The notes: a model not told the origin generated them from the sequence alone. DNA of 64,000 nt from Benincasa hispida (GCF_009727055.1 NC_052352.1:22729736-22793735), one strand, 5' to 3'. Shown: positions 47,692 through 60,297, counted from the first letter of the stretch. Translations and numbers: made by a program.

Positions 47692-48420
47692 ATGAAGGAA
47701 TTTTTGACGTTGAATCGAGGAAAAGGTAAGTATGTATTCAAAAGAAGACCGTTAAAATTACATCTTGTACTATTGCCAAAGTCATCGTTGAAAATTTTTT
47801 ATTCAATGTAAATTAAATTTGTTAACAAAAAAAATAAAGAAAATGAAAAAGACGGTGGAAAAGACAGAAGGCAAATTATACAATTTAAAGCTTAAAATTG
47901 TTTGCAGTTCCAACTAGTGTAAGAACTAAAGGTGAAATTGTTTTGTAGTCCTGGACTACTTACTTAATTGCAGCCACTATAGAATCCATATCTTAACGCA
48001 TATTTTTTTTCAGTACACAGACATGAACAACAGATCTGCAAGGATACATCAATAGTTGCTACAAACATATGTACCGCTTGCGCTCAAGGCTCATGAGAAA
48101 CTAATCAACGCATCTATGTCACAATTGCGCCAGTCAATCAACCATGAAGAGAGGATTACCGAAGTGACGGCGCAAGGCAACAGTCGGTCCAGAGCTATGC
48201 TTCGACCGCATGCAGTAATAAAAACAAACACCGCATGCGAACCTATGATCGAAAGATGCAACTGAGCAACGCGAGAGCAGAGGATTGCGACATAGGTACA
48301 ACTAACGGTTGTGCAGAATTGATGGTTTGATTGCATAACAGAAGGAATAATATCCCTCCATCTTTGGAGTTACCTAAACCATCAAATGGGGACCACAAGA
48401 CTGGAGTCAAGGATCTACTC

Positions 48421-48427
48421 CTATAAA
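48421..48427 (+). promoter_or_regulatory. TATA box in element C LTR2
   Basis: CTATAAATAA in a setting like the B-family LTR TATA boxes. Confidence 0.45.
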
Positions 48428-49679
48428 TAACTCATTGATAACAGAGAAAAGTATGCTACTGGATACGGGGCTAAGTGCTGTAAGATTTTAGAGAGAAAAG
48501 GCTGAGCTAAGTGCTAAAGAGAAGAAATCCGTGAAGAGAACGAGATAAGGCCAAGAGGTGAATCTTAGATCTGACCTGCCATATACCTGATCGAAGCTCT
48601 GTGCAGAGATCTTTGCTACTAGTGGAGCAAGCCTGAGAGAGAAGCTCTTCCTGCCATCGAAACCATCCAATCCGGCAAGCAGATCTCCTTCGCGTCTGTG
48701 CCAAGACATTGGCACTAGTTTGTATCTGTTCTATCTCTCTTTCATTGTATTACAAATTTTCTTTACCTCTTCATTCACAAATCATGTATCAAACGCTTAG
48801 TAGAAATATTAAATGTTTCGATAGATTCCATCTACTATTTTTATCTATTTCCATTCACCCATTAGTCACTTTCTTCATGATGTTTTCTTAATCTCCTGAT
48901 GAGCAACACGAATCACCAAGAATTTAATCTATATTAAAGTTATAAAATACGTTTAGCTAAAGCATGCTAGACGGCATCTGCACCTGTAGGAGTAGAAGTG
49001 AAGAAGTCATTCTGATCTATTGAGAGAGGGTCAGAAGAGTGCGTTAACTAAAGTGAGTAGTACTTCCAGACATGGAAGCAACCTTGCGTTCATTACGTTA
49101 GACTCTGTTTCACCACAGACATGTAGGGAACATGGCCGATCACTGAGAGGTGTACGCCAAGAAAAGAGCGGAACAATATTTTTATCTTCAGTTCAATTAA
49201 GAACTTGTGTTGTTTGTCATACTTATCTTTCTCTTTCTATTCTGTTAATAAGACTTGTCGCCATATCCCAAATCTTTGCATAACCTTCAAAGCCAGCCTT
49301 AATCCTAGCATCTTGTACATGAAGTCTGTATCTTGTAACATTTAGCTTAGGTTTATTGTATTTTTATGTTTTATCGCATCTTTACTGCTTTCCTTTATTT
49401 TACCGCAATTTACATACCTGTATAAACTTCTTTATAAAGAATTGGAAACCTTGTCGCATATACCTTGAACATACCACAGTAACCAAAAACCATTTTCCTG
49501 TGTTCGACCTCAGATCATACTGAGAAACTTGCGGTGGAATTACACTTGGCTCCATCGTAAGGAAACTTGTGACAACGCAGAGCATACTACATGAATATTC
49601 CTAATTGACGCATAAATAGAAGTAGTATCGCATCATTTTGAGCATTTAATATCATACATACCTACGAGTCAACAACTGC

Positions 49680-51177
49680 AGAACAATTCGGAGGACGACA
49701 TTGCCAGGACTCGCACGCTCACCTCCATAGCTTTATAGAAATCTACAATACTTTTGTGTTCCCGAACATCTCTGCCGAAGAAGTTCGACTAACTTTGTTC
49801 CCATTTTCTCTTTGTGACCAGGCAAGAAAATAGGCGTAGTCCCTCGAGTCGGGAGAGATCACTTCATGGGAACAGGTCGTAGAGAAATTTATGAAGAAAT
49901 ATTTTCCACCTACTGAGAATGCTAGACGAAGGAAACTCATAACCAATTTTGAACAAGACATGGACGAATCGCTCAGTGATGCCTGGGTGAGGTTTAAGAG
50001 GTTGGTTAGAAACTGTCCACACAATGGATTGCCAAACGACCTTTATATGGAAATCTTTCATCGTGGTTTAAATCCCTCTTCGCAGATCGCTGCCAAAGCG
50101 GCAGTCGCTGGTGGTCTGCTTGACAAAACGTATGACGAGGCTAAGAACATCTTGGATCGCATCTCTAAAAACCACGAGGATTGGAGAGAGAGTAATCAGA
50201 GACTGAGAATCAAGGATAACGATGTAAGTAATGGTGCTATTACTTCACTACAGAATCAGATGACCGCAATGATGGACTTAATTCAGGAAATTTTGATCAG
50301 CAATCCAACACCACAAAATGGGCAAATTAACACAATTAGTCAAAACACCACAAGGTGTTCAACTTACGGTGATGGGCACGCAATGGAAGAATGCCCACAG
50401 AATTCACAATCTATTTACTTTGTGAAAAATAATCCATTTTCTAATACCTACAACCCTGAGTGGAGAAACCACCCCAATTTTGCATGGAAGAATCAGCAGC
50501 AGAATTTCCAATCTGTGGTGCAGAAAGAAGGGCCACTTGGATTGTTCTTGCGAAATAACGGTCAGACAAGCAATCAAGCTAATAGCTCGCAACCGCTGTA
50601 ATTCTCCTCCCTGGAAAGCCTACTGAAGCAGTATATAGAGAAAAACGAAACTGTGCTTCAAAGTCAAGCTACGTCCATCCGCAATCTAGAATTACAGATA
50701 GGCCAGATTGCAAGTGAGCTAAAAAACAGACCGGAAGGGGTTTTGTCGAGTTTAACAGAACTCCCACGCTACCCGAGGGGATCAGGTAAAGAGCAATGTT
50801 AGGTTATGACATTGCGGAGTGGAAAAACTGTGGAGGGAGAAAAGAAGGAGCTTAGCCGCATTGCTCTCATTGTGTTGGAACCTTAAATTATGGTTACACA
50901 AGAAGAAGAAGAAGAAAAAGAAGCAATAGAGCCAGAAGTTGCATCCACCTCAAAGCCGACAGAGAATGGGACTGTGAGAGTGTAGTTGCCACCTTTTCCG
51001 CAGAGACTCAGAAAGAAAAAGAATGAAAAGGTACAGTACCAATGCTTTCTGTCTATGTTAAAACAATTACATATTAGTATTCCATTCAGTGAAGCGATTG
51101 AGGAGATGCCTGCATTCACGAAGTTTCTGAAGGAAATGTTAAGCAAGAAGAGGGGTACTGGTAAGTTTGCCATGATG
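49680..51177 (+). pseudogene. Element B gag, main part
   Basis: Resumes the frame broken at 41213: EQFGG, FPFSLCDQA, then MKKYFPPTENARRRKLITNF, LSDAWVRFKRLVRNCPHNGL and MEIFHRGLNPSSQIAAKAAV, the retrotrans-gag domain of Athila-type elements. No CCHC knuckle; a lone C-x2-x-H-like remnant (RCSTYGDGHAMEECPQ) is at about 50356-50400. The C-terminal part holds LPPFPQRLRKKKNEK and LKQLHISIPFSEAIEEMPAF, conserved ahead of protease. Stops lie at about 49831, 49837, 50599, 50800 and 50884. It ends in MALTQSSK at the assembly gap. Confidence 0.85.
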
Positions 51178-51360
51178 GCTTTAACGCAAAGTTCAAAATA
51201 ATTCCACCGAAGATGAGCGATCCTGGGAGCTTTACTATACCCTGCTCCATAGGAGGACTGTACATCAGNGCTTTAACGCAAAGTTCAAAATAATTCCACC
51301 GAAGATGAGCGATCCTGGGAGCTTTACTATACCCTGCTCCATAGGAGGACTGTACATCAG
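51178..51360. other. Assembly join: 91-bp perfect duplication around one N
   Basis: 51178-51268 and 51270-51360 are identical and separated by a single N at 51269. This is the pattern left when two overlapping contigs are placed end to end without merging. Both gag/protease reading and local copy number are unreliable here. Confidence 0.9.
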
Positions 51361-51558
51361 GCAAGCCTTGTGTGACCTTGGAGCCAACATCAACTTAATG
51401 CCTCTGTCGATTTTTAAGCAGCTGAATGTGGGACAACTTGCACCCACGACCGTGACTCTCCAACTTGCAGATAGATCTTTGGTGCATCTAGAAGGAAAGG
51501 TGAAGGACGTGCTGATCTACATCAACAAATTTATCATACCAGCCGACTTCATCATCAA
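51305..51558 (+). pseudogene. Element B aspartic protease
   Basis: DPGSFTIPCSIGGLYI, then the retropepsin active site CDLGANINLMPLSIF, then a flap-like LADRSLVHLEGKVKDVLI and INKFIIPADFII. Catalytic D-L-G-A is kept; this is the usual Athila form. The last third is missing because inverted element D begins at about 51559. Confidence 0.85.
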
Positions 51559-51599
51559 ATATTTGATTGTCGAGTGATAAGTGTGAATGAGTACCTTGG

Positions 51600-52310
51600 T
51601 TCCCAATAGATATGCCCAGAATGTTTCAATGCAAAAATCACAGCCAAGAGTTCTTTTTCAGTGGTGGTATAATTGATTGGAGAAGTCTATTTAGAATTTT
51701 CTCCAAATGGGACAGGAAGACTTCATAAGTGTTCCCATAAATGGAGAAGTCATCCATAAATATTTCCACTGAGTCTTCGAGAAAATCTGAAAAGATAGCC
51801 ATCATGCACCTCTGGAATGTGCTTGGCACATTGCAGAGACCAAATGGCATGCGGCGAAAAGCGAAGCTCCCATATGGCCAGGTGAATGTGGTCTTGTGTT
51901 GGTCTTCGGGAGCTATCATGATTTGATTGTACCCGGCATATCTATCCAAGAAGCAGTAAAAATCATCCTCTACTAGTCTGTCTAGCATTTGATCAATGAA
52001 TGGCAGAGGGAAGTGATCTTTCTTTGTGGCCGCATTCAATTTACGGTAGTGCATACATATGCACCATTCAGTGATGGTTCTTTACGGTATTGATTCATTG
52101 TTCTCATTGGAGACTACCGTCATTCCGCCCTTCTTCGACACACATTGCGTGGGGCTGACCCACGTGCTATCTACAATGGGATAGATAATGCCTGCATCGA
52201 GCCATTTGATAGTCTCCTTTTTTACGACCTCCTTCATCGCAGGGTTAAGTCTGCGTTGATTTTCAATAGTTGCTTTGTGGTCGTCCTTGAGACGAATGTG
52301 GTGCATGCAG
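51600..52310 (-). pseudogene. Element D reverse transcriptase
   Basis: On the minus strand: MKEVVKKETIKWLDAGIIYP, SPTQCVSKKGGMTVVS, HYRKLNAATKKDHFPLPFI, CFLDRYAGYNQ, MPFGLCNVPSTFQRCM and FMDDFSIYG, so all catalytic aspartates are visible. A frameshift lies at about 52070. After LEKIL the sequence jumps to TTTEKELL-like RNase H sequence: thumb and connection are deleted. Confidence 0.82.
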
Positions 52311-52968
52311 TACGCGAGGCTAATTCCTCTGATGTCAACGAGCGTCTAGCCGATTGCTCGCACATGTTTCTTGAGAATGCTCATCAACGCATTCTTTTGA
52401 TCTTTGTTGAGCGTAGAGGAAATTATCATTGGCAGCTTCTCATTCTGCCCCAAAAATGTGTTCTTCAAATGTGTTGGTAGGGTTTTTAGTTCAAGTGTTG
52501 GCAGTTCCACGTGGGAAGGTTGCATTGTTTTTCTTTCTTTTTTTGGCTCTTCTTCTTACGGTGCGATCATTTCTTCTTCTTTGTTTGTTTTTGCTACAAT
52601 CGCATTGCAGGCAGCTACGGATGCATTGGCATCCTCAAAGTGATTTCTCTCTTCTGCACATCAATTTGAGCGCGATCCGTTGGTAGAAAAGGTCGCCCTA
52701 AAATGATGGGTACATCCTTGTTGGCCTTTTAATCTAGGATGATGAAGTCAGTTAGCAAAATAAATTTATCAATCGTGATTAGCACGTTACTATGTTGCCC
52801 CACGTTTAATTGTCTAAATATTGACAACGACATCAAATTTATGCTGGCCCCGAAGTCAAACAGGGCTTGCCCAATATAGAGTCCTCTTATGGAGCAAGGA
52901 ATAGTGAAGCTCCCAGGATTGCTCATCTTCGGTGGAATAATAGATTTGGAACTTTGCGTTAATGCCAC
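52311..52968 (-). pseudogene. Element D protease and protease-RT linker
   Basis: On the minus strand PGSFTIPCSIRGLYIGQALF then DFGASINLMSLSIFRQLNVG; the active-site triplet is D-F-G. The acidic/lysine-rich linker that leads to RT follows (52310-52730) with stops. Confidence 0.78.
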
Positions 52969-53697
52969 CGTGGCAAATTTTCAGTGCCTCTTTTCTTAGT
53001 TACCATGTCCTTCAGAAACTTGGCACAGGCAAGTATTTCCTCAATCGTTTCACTGAAAAGAATGTTAACATGTAATTGTTTTAACATAGATAAGAAACAT
53101 TGGTATTGTACCTCTTCGTTTTTCTTCTTTCTTAACCTCTGAAGGAAAGGTGGTAACTGGACTTTCACGGTTCCTGTTTCATTTGACTTTGAGGTCGACG
53201 TAACCTCAGGTGCCACTACTTTATTCTCTTTTTCTTCTACTTGCGTTACGTCAATCTCGGGCTCAGTTGCAATGGAAGTTGTTCCACTCTGATCCTTCTT
53301 TTCTCCCTCCACAGTCTTTCCACTGTGCAATGTCACAACCTGACATTGTTCCTTACCTGATCCCCCTGGGTTGCGTGGAAGCTTGGTAGAACTTGGCAAT
53401 GAACCTTGCGATCGACTCTTTAGCTAATTCGCAATCTGGCCAATTTACAATTCCAGGTTGCGGATGGACGTAGCCTGACTTTGAAGCACTGTCTCGTTTT
53501 CTCTATATATTGCTTCAATAGGCTCTCTAGAGAAGAAGATTGCATTGGTTGTATTGAGCTACTTGCTTGGTTGCTCTGTTGACAATTGTTGCATTGGAAG
53601 AATCCTGGGGCCCTTCTTTTTGCACCACAGATTGAAAATTTTGTTGTTGATTCTTCCAAGCAAAATTGCACGTATGAGCCAAAAACTTGATGCGTTA
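52959..53697 (-). pseudogene. Element D gag, C-terminal third
   Basis: On the minus strand SSSLESLLKQYIEK, QVVTLHSGKTVEGEKK, LPPFLQRLRKKKNEEVQYQC and LKQLHVNILFSETIEEI, matching B gag 50600-51170 block by block. The N-terminal two thirds are missing: the sequence after the LTR (53697) jumps straight into CLEESTTKF-like late gag. Confidence 0.8.
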
Positions 53698-55314
53698 TTT
53701 TATTAAGTGGAAATATGGATGATATGCGTTGGTGGATTGCGTTGTGCACTCAAGTTTCCCCAGCGGAATTCAAGCGTAAATTCCTCTGAGTTTCCTGGTA
53801 AGTCCAGGGTCGAAAACAGGGACTTGTGAAAATAGTTGCGTTGGTGATTTTTATGAAGACTTTGAGGTAATTGGTTAAACAAATAAAGTGTTGGGTTGTT
53901 GTTTGCGTTGATGAAAAATAAATAAATGCGGCGGAGTTTGAAAAGAGTTGGTAAACGGGAGATGCGATGAATATGCAGTGAACTAGTTGAGAAGGGTTTC
54001 GGCTAACACTCCCTAGAATGCGTTCATGCTTTGCGATCATACAACATGCATACAATGGTAAACCATCTCTCAATGTGAATGCTACGACTTCTAATATTAG
54101 AACACATGCGATATATGCGATAAGTCTATAAGACCTACACATAAGCCTCTATTCTTATTTATGCAATGACAGGATAACAAACACACAAATAAGGCGACCA
54201 CATAATATCATTCCTATCTCTAGGATGCATTCGATGCAAGTTGACAAACAGAGCTTATCTCTAAGTCCCTATCTCTTGTTTATGCAAGTCTAATCTTGCT
54301 CTTTTGAGTCCAGATTCTAACCTAGCTCACTCGAGTCATTAGGTTCTTTCTTTAAACTCTCTCTTGAGTAACTCTAAAGGGTATTTTGCAAAGCATAAAC
54401 AAGACAATCGCAAGCAATGAACTTCCTAGGTCATGTTAGCTTAGTTCTTCTCAACCCAATCGACTAGTTTAAGAGAGTGAACAGATTAAGAGAGTGAACA
54501 GATGTAGAAATAGAACTTTCATTGTATAAATATGAGGATGAAGTACGGAATAACAATGCAAGTATAGAATAAAGAGCCTGGTAGCAATTTCTTGTTGCCA
54601 GATGTTAGACTGTTTCTAGTCATGCTCAAAATATAATCTTGCTCTCGCGAGAGTCGGTCCACTCTCTGCTCCTACGCCCCAAGGTTCTCTCTCGAGTTGC
54701 CCTAAGCGATCTTTAGCACCACCACTCTTCTCTTGCTCCACCTTAAAAGGAAAAGGAAAACTATGGATAGCAGCGTTAACTTGACTGATGCGCCTTGGTA
54801 TTTATAGAGCATCCATGGTGAAAGGAAGCTTCTCTCTCCTGGTTGTATAGATGGGACAACTTTAAATCTTGACTGATGCGCTGAATAATTGTCACCGATA
54901 AAGCTAAATTTACTTTATGACCGTTATCGGCTGTCAACTTAATTTGGATTCGATTGTCATCAGCTTTCTGTCCCCTCGTGTTTAATTGGCCTTTCATCTA
55001 GATGCGCCTACCATTTGTGCTGACCAAGTTACGACGATCCTTCTTAGGCAAATGTTTGCGACCACGATCAACGCAAAGCTTTGTGGTGAAGTTGCGCTCG
55101 ACCAATGATTCTGAAGATAGCAATTCTTGCATTGCGTTATCGCATATTTTGCACAAAAAATACAAAGATCAACTGTTCTAGTGTGCTAAACGCATGTGAC
55201 CGCAATATTATGAAAACGATGCTTAATGGAGGCAAGTTAACATATTTCATCAATGCAATTCAACATTGTTTAAGAACTTAGTACTATGATAACGTGCATT
55301 TCTGCCCGTTATTA
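53698..55314 (-). repeat. LTR of element D
   Basis: 1617 bp. On the minus strand it starts TAATAACGGGCAGAAATGC (TG changed to TA) and ends AAAATAACGCATCA. Same family as the LTRs of B and solo LTR B1. Confidence 0.85.
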
Positions 55315-56065
55315 GCAAGCGCATCCATTGCTACCTGTAATGCGAGCATAACAAAAACAAACAAGGAAGTTGAGACGATCTCAACCCAAGAATAAGAGTC
55401 AACAGAAAAAGAAGAAATAAAAACAACGCAACCGTCCTTAGTAGAACCACCAATAATGGAATTAAAGACCCTGCCGAACCACTTAAAGTACGCATTTTTG
55501 GGGCAGAATGAGAAGTTGCCAGTAATTATTTCCTTCGAACTTAATAAAGACCAGGAAAATGCGTTGATGAACATTCTGAGGACACATGTGCAAGCAATTG
55601 GCTGGATGCTCACCAACATTCGAGGAATTAGCCCAACGTACTGTATGCACCGAATTCGTCTCGAAAAAGACCACAAAGAAACGATCGAACATCAGCGCAG
55701 ACTTAACCTTGCGATGAAAGAGGTAGTTAAAAAGGAGATCATTAAATGGTTGGATATGGGCATTATTTATTCGATTGCAGATAGCACATTAGTCAGCCCC
55801 ATGCAGTGTGTGCCAAAAAGGTTGGCATGACGGTAGTTTCGAACGAAAATAATGAGCTGATATCGCAAGGAACAATCACCAGGTGGCGTATTTGAATGGA
55901 CTACCGCAAGCTAAATGCGACAACGAAGAAAGATCATTTCCCTCTACCATTCATTGACCAAAAGCTTGATCGTCTAGCCAGAAATGACTTTTACTGCTTT
56001 TTGGATGGATATGTCGGGTATAACCAGATTATGGATGCTCCAGAAGACGAGGACAAGACCACATT
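55315..56065 (+). pseudogene. Element B RT, N-terminal part
   Basis: Resumes B after D: linker (ASIATCNASITKTNKEVE, stop at about 55410), LKYAFLGQNEKLPVIISFEL, IRGISPTYCMHRIRL, MKEVVKKEIIKWLDMGIIYS, a frameshift at about 55820, then DYRKLNATTKKDHFPLPFI and CFLDGYVGYNQ with the first catalytic Asp. Cut at KTTF by solo LTR N; continues at 58048. Confidence 0.83.
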
Positions 56066-58047
56066 TGTAACAACCTAGATTTGTACGCATACAGGAAATT
56101 ACATGTCAAATATTAAGCAGGACGAAATTTTATTTAAAGGGGTGAAAATTTAGAATGGAAAAAAAGGAAATTTATTCATTATCCCAAAATAATGAATAAG
56201 GGAGCAAAATGAGGGAGGATTAATTAGAAGTTGGAAGCTAACTAATTCAGGAGACAACTGGCAGTAGATAACTTTTTGTTTGGACACTGCTCATTGGAAG
56301 AATTGGAGGTGAATTAATTGCCCATATACTCTTAAAATTTGAAAGAGTTAAAAAGAAGAAGTGGAATCCACAAGCAGTGAAGGCAACCACGTGTGAAAAC
56401 TAGCGAGATTGGAGAGAAAATTGGAGGGAGCGAGAGTAAAGAGAGCGAGATTCTCAGCGAGACAGTAGGAGAGAGCGGGAGCGAGAGCGAGAGTGAGACC
56501 AGCGAGAGCGAGAGTCACGAGAGTGAGAGCAAGAGCGAGAGTCACGAGAGCAGACCAACGAGAAAGCTGAAGAGATCGAGATTCTGAGAACAGAAAGAGC
56601 GAGATTTGGACAGAAGCATGGATTATGCGTTGAATTTGGCCACGATCTTATAGATTATACATGGAAAACCCTAAAATTGAATACAAACAAAGAATGGATG
56701 ACGTAAGGGGCAACGTTTTAGCAAAGATTAGGTGTCTTATTGAGAGGAAACCTTAAACCTTAAGTAATTTTAAAAAAGCCACCCGTACAATGATTTATCA
56801 CACTGAGAAGAGCTGAAAACTACTATAAATAGGATCTTTTGCCTGAAGATTTAACCCATTCTCAAACAAATCTCAATAATAAAGAATGGTGTGAAAGAGT
56901 AAGTGTGAGTGAGGAAGTTTTGTAAGGCTAAAAGAGAAAAGCTCGGGTAAGGTGCTGCCCAAATTTCTGCCCAAATTTCCTTTTAGTTTAAAAAGGGAAA
57001 GCTTTACTGATCAAATCATAAAGAATAATAAGGAATAACTAGATCACAATAAGTAGTTTATCTCACCCTCTCTTTAAATGTTCTATGGTAGTGTACCTTT
57101 ATTATGTTGCATGATTATGTTAATTGTTATATTGCATTACAAGTTTAGAACACATTTCTCTATAAGGGACCCCATGCATTATGTTTGTTCACGATTACGT
57201 TAAAATCAAGTTTCAATTAGGTGTAAGTTATGCTTCCAGTCTAATCTTATGTTTATGTTAATGGTTGATGTTGGATGTGACTCTGGCCCTACTGACTGCA
57301 TGACCCGCTAATCATCAGATGGGTTAGTTTCTGCTTAAGTCCTCATCTTCCTATCAGGGCGGAGAAATTTATGCTTTTAGGGCTGGCAGGGCATGTATGG
57401 TTGCACCCCTCCAGGCCTAATCTTACGTTATGTTTACGCTAGGGACTAGCAGGGTATGTATGGTTGCACCCCTCTAGTCCAATATTACGTTTATGCTAAT
57501 GGTTGATGTTGGATGCGACTCTGGCCCTACTGACTGCATGACCCACTAATCATCAGATGGGTTAGTTTTCGCTTAGGTCCTCATCTTCCTATTAGGGCGG
57601 AGAGATTTATGTTGGAAGCATAACCGACCACCACATGTTATTATATGTTTTCGGTCCCAACCATATGTTTTCATGACATGTTACTTGTGATTGAGCATTT
57701 GGTCACTATCCTACATGAGAACTACTTACTGGGTATATTATATACTCATCCTATATTTTTACAGACTTTGTAGGAAAGGACACAGCGTAGATGGCAGAAT
57801 TGGACGTCACTCAAATGACCAACCATCAAACTCACTATTATAGACACATGCATTTTTTACCACCACGCTAATGTTTTATGGATCCTGATGTTTTGATAAA
57901 TAAACTTTTTATATAGTTTTTCTATCTAATTAATAAAATTTAGATATGTTCTTTGAAATTTTCACCAAAACTTATCTCATGATAGAAAAGTCTAAGTATG
58001 CATGTCGTAGCGGTCAGATCATAATGTGTAAGGATACGGTCGTTATA
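56066..58047 (+). mobile_element. Solo LTR N (gypsy, chromovirus-like) in element B RT
   Basis: 1982 bp, TGTAACAACC to GGTCGTTATA (the final CA has become TA). TSD ACATT is perfect (56061-56065 and 58048-58052). RT reads KTTF-TCPYG when the block and one TSD copy are removed. Ends resemble those of LTR L. The GA-rich part at about 56390-56590 gives a serine/glutamate-rich frame that is low-complexity sequence, not a gene. Confidence 0.87.
57257..57613 (+). repeat. Two-copy direct repeat with inner repeats in LTR N
   Basis: About 117 bp at 57257-57373 (from TTAATGGTTGATGTTGGATG) recurs at about 57497-57613. Between them a shorter unit around GGCAGGGCATGTATGGTTGC occurs twice (57384 and 57447). 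The 240-bp period suggests a tandem duplication of LTR sequence. Confidence 0.75.
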
Positions 58048-58980
58048 ACATTCACCTGCCCATATGGGACCTTTGCTTTTCGCCGCATGCCATTCGAGCT
58101 CTGCAATGCGCCAAGCACGTTCCAAAGGTGCATGATGGCCATCTTTTCAAACAATCTTGAGGACTCTGTTGAAATCTTCATGGACGACTTCTTTGTCTAT
58201 GGGCATACCTATGAAGTCTGTCTGGCCAACTTGGAGAAGATACTGAAAAGATGAAAGGAGACGAATCTCATTCTTAACTGGGAAAAATGCCATTTTATGG
58301 TCAAGAAGGGCATCGTGTTAGGGCACCAGGTTCTCGGGGACGGGTTTGGGAGTGGATAAAGCAAAAATAGAAGCAATAGAAAAAACTTCCACCTCCCAAC
58401 AAGCGTGAAGGCTTGTACGAAGTTTCTTGGGGCATGCCGGATTTTTACAGACGCCTTTGTCAAAGACTTTCCGAAAATAGCACGACCACTGAGTGCGTTG
58501 TTGGACGCTGATAGAAAATTTGATTTTGACAACAATTGCCTCAACGCATTCAGAATTTTGAAGAATGCACTGACTACCGCACCCGTGTTAATTGCATCTG
58601 GTTGGACACTTCCTTTTGAATTAATGTGCGATGCAAACGGGTATTCGATGGGAGCAGCTTTGGCACAGAAAAGAAAAACAATCTTAATCCCATCGCATAT
58701 GCGAGTAAGACGTTAAATCCTGCTCAGACAAATTATACCACCACAGAGAAAGAGTTATTGTGGCAATTTTTTCATTGGAAAAATTTAGAGCATATCTGTT
58801 GAGAACCAAGGTACTCATTCATACTAATCATTCGGTGATAACGTATTTAATGACAAAAAAGGATGCGAAGCCGAGGTTGATCAGATGGGTTATCCTCCTC
58901 CAAGAATTTGATATAGAAAATTGATCGAAAAGGGACGGAGAACCAAGTTGCGGACCACTTGTCCAGATTGGAAAACCTTG
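58048..58980 (+). pseudogene. Element B RT C-terminus and RNase H
   Basis: [33 protein letters not shown] (catalytic pair kept), a stop at 58252, then [15 protein letters not shown], frameshifts at about 58340 and 58385, IARPLSALLDADRKFDFD, ELMCDANGYSMGAALAQ, then TTTEKELL and [19 protein letters not shown]. Polymerase and RNase H parts are all recognisable but broken at several places. Confidence 0.82.
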
Positions 58981-60297
58981 AGGTTGACCGTAACGAGTCA
59001 GAGGTGAATGCGGTGTTCCCAGATGAGCAATTGTTCCATATTGAAGAATTGCCATGGTATGCTGACATAGTCAACTATCTAGTTTGCGAGCAATTTCTGT
59101 AGGAATAAACTAATCACCAGAAGAGGAGGCTCAAGCACCAATGCAGATCATATTTCTGGGAAGAGCCAAATCTATACAAAAGGGGTGCATAACAGATTCT
59201 GTGATTATGCATACCGATTGCTACTCAACAACGCATATTATCGCAATGTCATGACTGACCACATGGTGTGCACTTTGGAGGACAGCGCACCGCAGCTAAG
59301 GTTTTACAGATTGGATTCTTTTGGCCAACACTGTTTAAGGATGCAGCTAACTACGTGATGAAGTGCGATTGGCACCAACGCACAGGTAACATTTCATGGA
59401 AACATGCTATACCGATGAACATCATCTTAGAGCTTGAGTTGTTCGACGTATGGGGTATCGACTTCATGGGACCATTCCCTCCATCGAATGGTAAAAATTA
59501 TATTTTGTTAGCCGTTGACTATGTATCCAAGTGGGTAGTGGTAGTGGTAGTGGCATGCGCAACAAACGATGTGGTGGTAGTTTCTCAATTCCTGAAGAAA
59601 AACATCTTTACTCGTTTTGGCACTCCGCGTGCCATAATAAGTGATGAAGGATCTAACTTTGTCAATCATACTGTCAAGGAGCTGCTGTGGAAATATAACA
59701 TTCTCCATAAAGTGGCCACCGCATACCATCCGCAGACGAATGGTCAGGCCGAGGTGTCCAATCGGGAGATTAAGCTGATACTTGAGAAGGTGGTAAGGCC
59801 TTCGCGAAAAGATTGGGCAACAAAGCTTGACGATATGTTGTAGGCATACCAGACTATATTGAAAACACTCATAGGTATGTCCCCATATGTGTTGGTATTT
59901 GCTAAGGCATGTCATTTGCCTTTGGAGCTGGAATACAAGGCCCTGTGGGCGGTAAAAAAGCTAAACTTTGACTTGAGGAAAGCAGGAGAAGCAAAAAAAC
60001 TTCAACTGGTCGAGCTGGAGGAATGAAGGATCAACGCATATAAGAATACAAAGATTTACAAAGAGCACACAAAGCGCTGGCACGACAAACACATATGCGG
60101 CAAAAGCCTCCAAGTCGGGCAGAAGGTCTTATTATTCAACTCACGACTATGACTCTTCCCTGGAAAATTAAAATCACGTTGGTTCGAACCATTCATAGTT
60201 AGAAAGGTATTTCCGCATGGCGTGGTTGAATTATCAAATGATGATGGAACCAACATTTTCAAAGTTAATGGGTAGCGAGTAAAAGCGTATTGCGGAG
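58981..60297 (+). pseudogene. Element B integrase
   Basis: After a damaged N-terminal region (stops at about 59098 and 59190), a 191-codon open stretch (59268-59843) reads [28 protein letters not shown] (zinc finger, second Cys replaced by His), [20 protein letters not shown] and [14 protein letters not shown] and E present. Between the aspartates it has [19 protein letters not shown], where element C has [13 protein letters not shown], a GTGGTA microsatellite expansion. The C-terminal LFNSRL...[10 protein letters not shown] follows with stops to about 60297. Confidence 0.84.

Larger units (their letters stand above)
51559..55314 (-). mobile_element. Athila-like element D, inverted and truncated, inside element B
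   Basis: Minus-strand order: LTR 55314-53698, gag C-terminus, protease, RT and a short RNase H piece. Its left edge is an RNase H segment (VLIHTYHSTIKYLM, read on the minus strand) that meets B's protease at TTCATCATC without LTR or TSD. On the right the LTR start borders B's resumed sequence at 55315. It belongs to the same family as B. The primer site is cut after TTTTTGGC, and gag is deleted up to its C-terminal third. Probably arrived by rearrangement, not a clean insertion. Confidence 0.75.

Noticed and set aside
51116..51447. Repeated-peptide minus-strand frames near the gap
   Set aside because: They are created by the artificial 91-bp duplication and N.
56393..56587. Serine/glutamate-rich protein of 64 residues
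   Set aside because: It is the translation of a GAGAGC-type low-complexity tract within solo LTR N, with no homologous structure.
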